The notes beneath the pieces are model-generated. The model did not search any database. It worked only from the letters and a program-made list of their open reading frames with translations, and was not told the DNA's origin. DNA of 33,968 nucleotides, from assembly GCA_017656145.1 (NCBI GenBank), contig JACDOI010000026.1, positions 1-33,968 on the forward strand, read 5' to 3'. The stretch's first letter is position 1. Each line of letters begins with the position of its first letter. Source of the DNA: Bacillota bacterium (GTDB lineage: Bacteria > Bacillota > Limnochordia > Limnochordales > ZCTH02-B6). This document shows positions 33,290 to 33,968 of this stretch, in pieces. Position numbers and translations under genes: made by a program.

Positions 33290-33968
33290 TTGCGGTACGA
33301 CGGCCGGCGGGCAGACGCGGTGTTCCAAGGGGGAGGCGTTAAGGTCATCGGCCTTGCCGGGGCTCTGGTTGTGGCCGAGGAACAGGGCTACCGTTGGGTC
33401 AACGTGGCGGGTACGTCGGCCGGAGCCATCATCGCGGCGCTGTTGGCCGCAGGCTACCGGGCCCGGGAGCTGCAGGAGGCATTGGAGGATCTGGATTTCG
33501 GCCGGTTCCGGGATCCGGGCCCCCTGGGGCGGATTCCTCTTGTCGGACCGGCGCTGGCACTGCTGCTGCAAAACGGGATGTACCTGGGCGATTATCTTGA
33601 AGGATGGGTCCGGGAGAAGCTCGCCGCCCGGGGGGTGCGAACGTTCGGCGACCTCCTTGTTCCGGGCGAGACCGAGGACCGGTTCCGCTTCAAGTTGCAG
33701 GTCGTCGCGGCCGACATCAGCCGCGGCCGTATGGTGGTGCTGCCTGGCGACATGCGGGCTTACGGCGTAAGGCCGGAGGAACTGGACGTGGCCCGGGCTG
33801 TGCGGATGAGCGCCAGCTTGCCGTTTTTTTATCGCCCGGTGACCGCGCGCTACGTTGCCGGCGGAAGGCCGTCGAAAAGCTAACGGCGGATTGTTGAGCA
33901 ATTTCCCGGTCTGGCTGTTCGACGTCGAAGGAGCGCCGCCGTGGCCGACCTTCGGGTTTATGCTGGTG
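33290..33968 (+). pseudogene. patatin-like phospholipase, frameshifted and cut by the window end
   Basis: TTG at 33290 has GGAGGTG 7 bases upstream. The first 197 residues show a patatin-like hydrolase: the oxyanion loop QGGGVK (13-18), nucleophile elbow GTSAGA with Ser43, and the later LQVVAADISRGRMVVLP and VRMSASLPFFYRPV. This frame stops at 33883. Similarity resumes at once in the next frame (GGLLSNFPVWLFD, then PPWPTFGFMLV) and runs to the window end. The two frames join if one base is dropped near the AAAA run at 33875-33878. The position of the catalytic Asp (normally DGG) would then read Asn-Gly-Gly. So this is a decayed gene, a base-calling error, or a programmed shift. Confidence 0.8.

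Overview
The window looks like a GC-rich member of the Bacillota with two membranes; a Limnochordia-like lineage is my best guess, by inference and not by any search. The Bacillota side rests on a DarA/PstA-type cyclic-di-AMP receptor, a DUF1015 protein, a YtvI-like AI-2E permease, clostridial-style N-terminal sequence on the dihydropteroate synthase, and frequent TTG/GTG starts with AGGAGG-type ribosome sites. The two-membrane side rests on a two-partner secretion pair (TpsA exoprotein end plus an outer-membrane TpsB barrel with its VRGY motif), a TamB/AsmA-like protein and a SurA/PrsA-like chaperone.

Layout. 1-2638: end of a large secreted exoprotein and its TpsB transporter, overlapping by 4 bases. 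2685-5450: a 7TMR-DISM histidine kinase and a NarL-type regulator, divergent around a perfect inverted repeat. This left block looks lower in G+C than the rest (hand count 28/60 at 4801-4860 against 39/60 at 25021-25080). 5563-9391: a 14-TM drug-type MFS exporter divergent from an orphan chemoreceptor. 9378-12515: a zinc/manganese ABC importer (znuACB order) behind a Fur-family repressor, with a perfect 7-1-7 operator just downstream of the importer promoter. 12632-14364: the Mg2+ channel gene mgtE with a leader of about 320 nt holding a proline-rich small ORF with a perfect Shine-Dalgarno. 14433-16875: copper genes, a CopD/YtkA-like/cytochrome c fusion and CopC. 16953-17687: APS reductase.

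17942-21591: envelope genes (TamB-like, a small helix-turn-helix protein, parvulin-type foldase) closed by a strong intrinsic terminator. 21622-24693: AI-2E permease, DUF502 protein and acetate kinase in alternating orientation. 24924-30483: a rightward housekeeping run of DUF1015, guaB, a CPBP protease, a one-TM small protein and a folP-folK fusion. 30543-33968: DarA (leftward), a small membrane protein, a six-hairpin glycosidase-like protein, and a patatin-like gene that is frameshifted and cut by the window end.

The most interesting candidate for an undescribed system is the mgtE leader: promoter, hairpins and a 46-codon ORF with an alternating Pro/charged stretch that resembles the Mg2+-sensing MgtL leader peptide of enterobacterial mgtA, in front of an unrelated Mg2+ transporter. 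No tRNA, rRNA, CRISPR array, insertion sequence or phage gene was seen.
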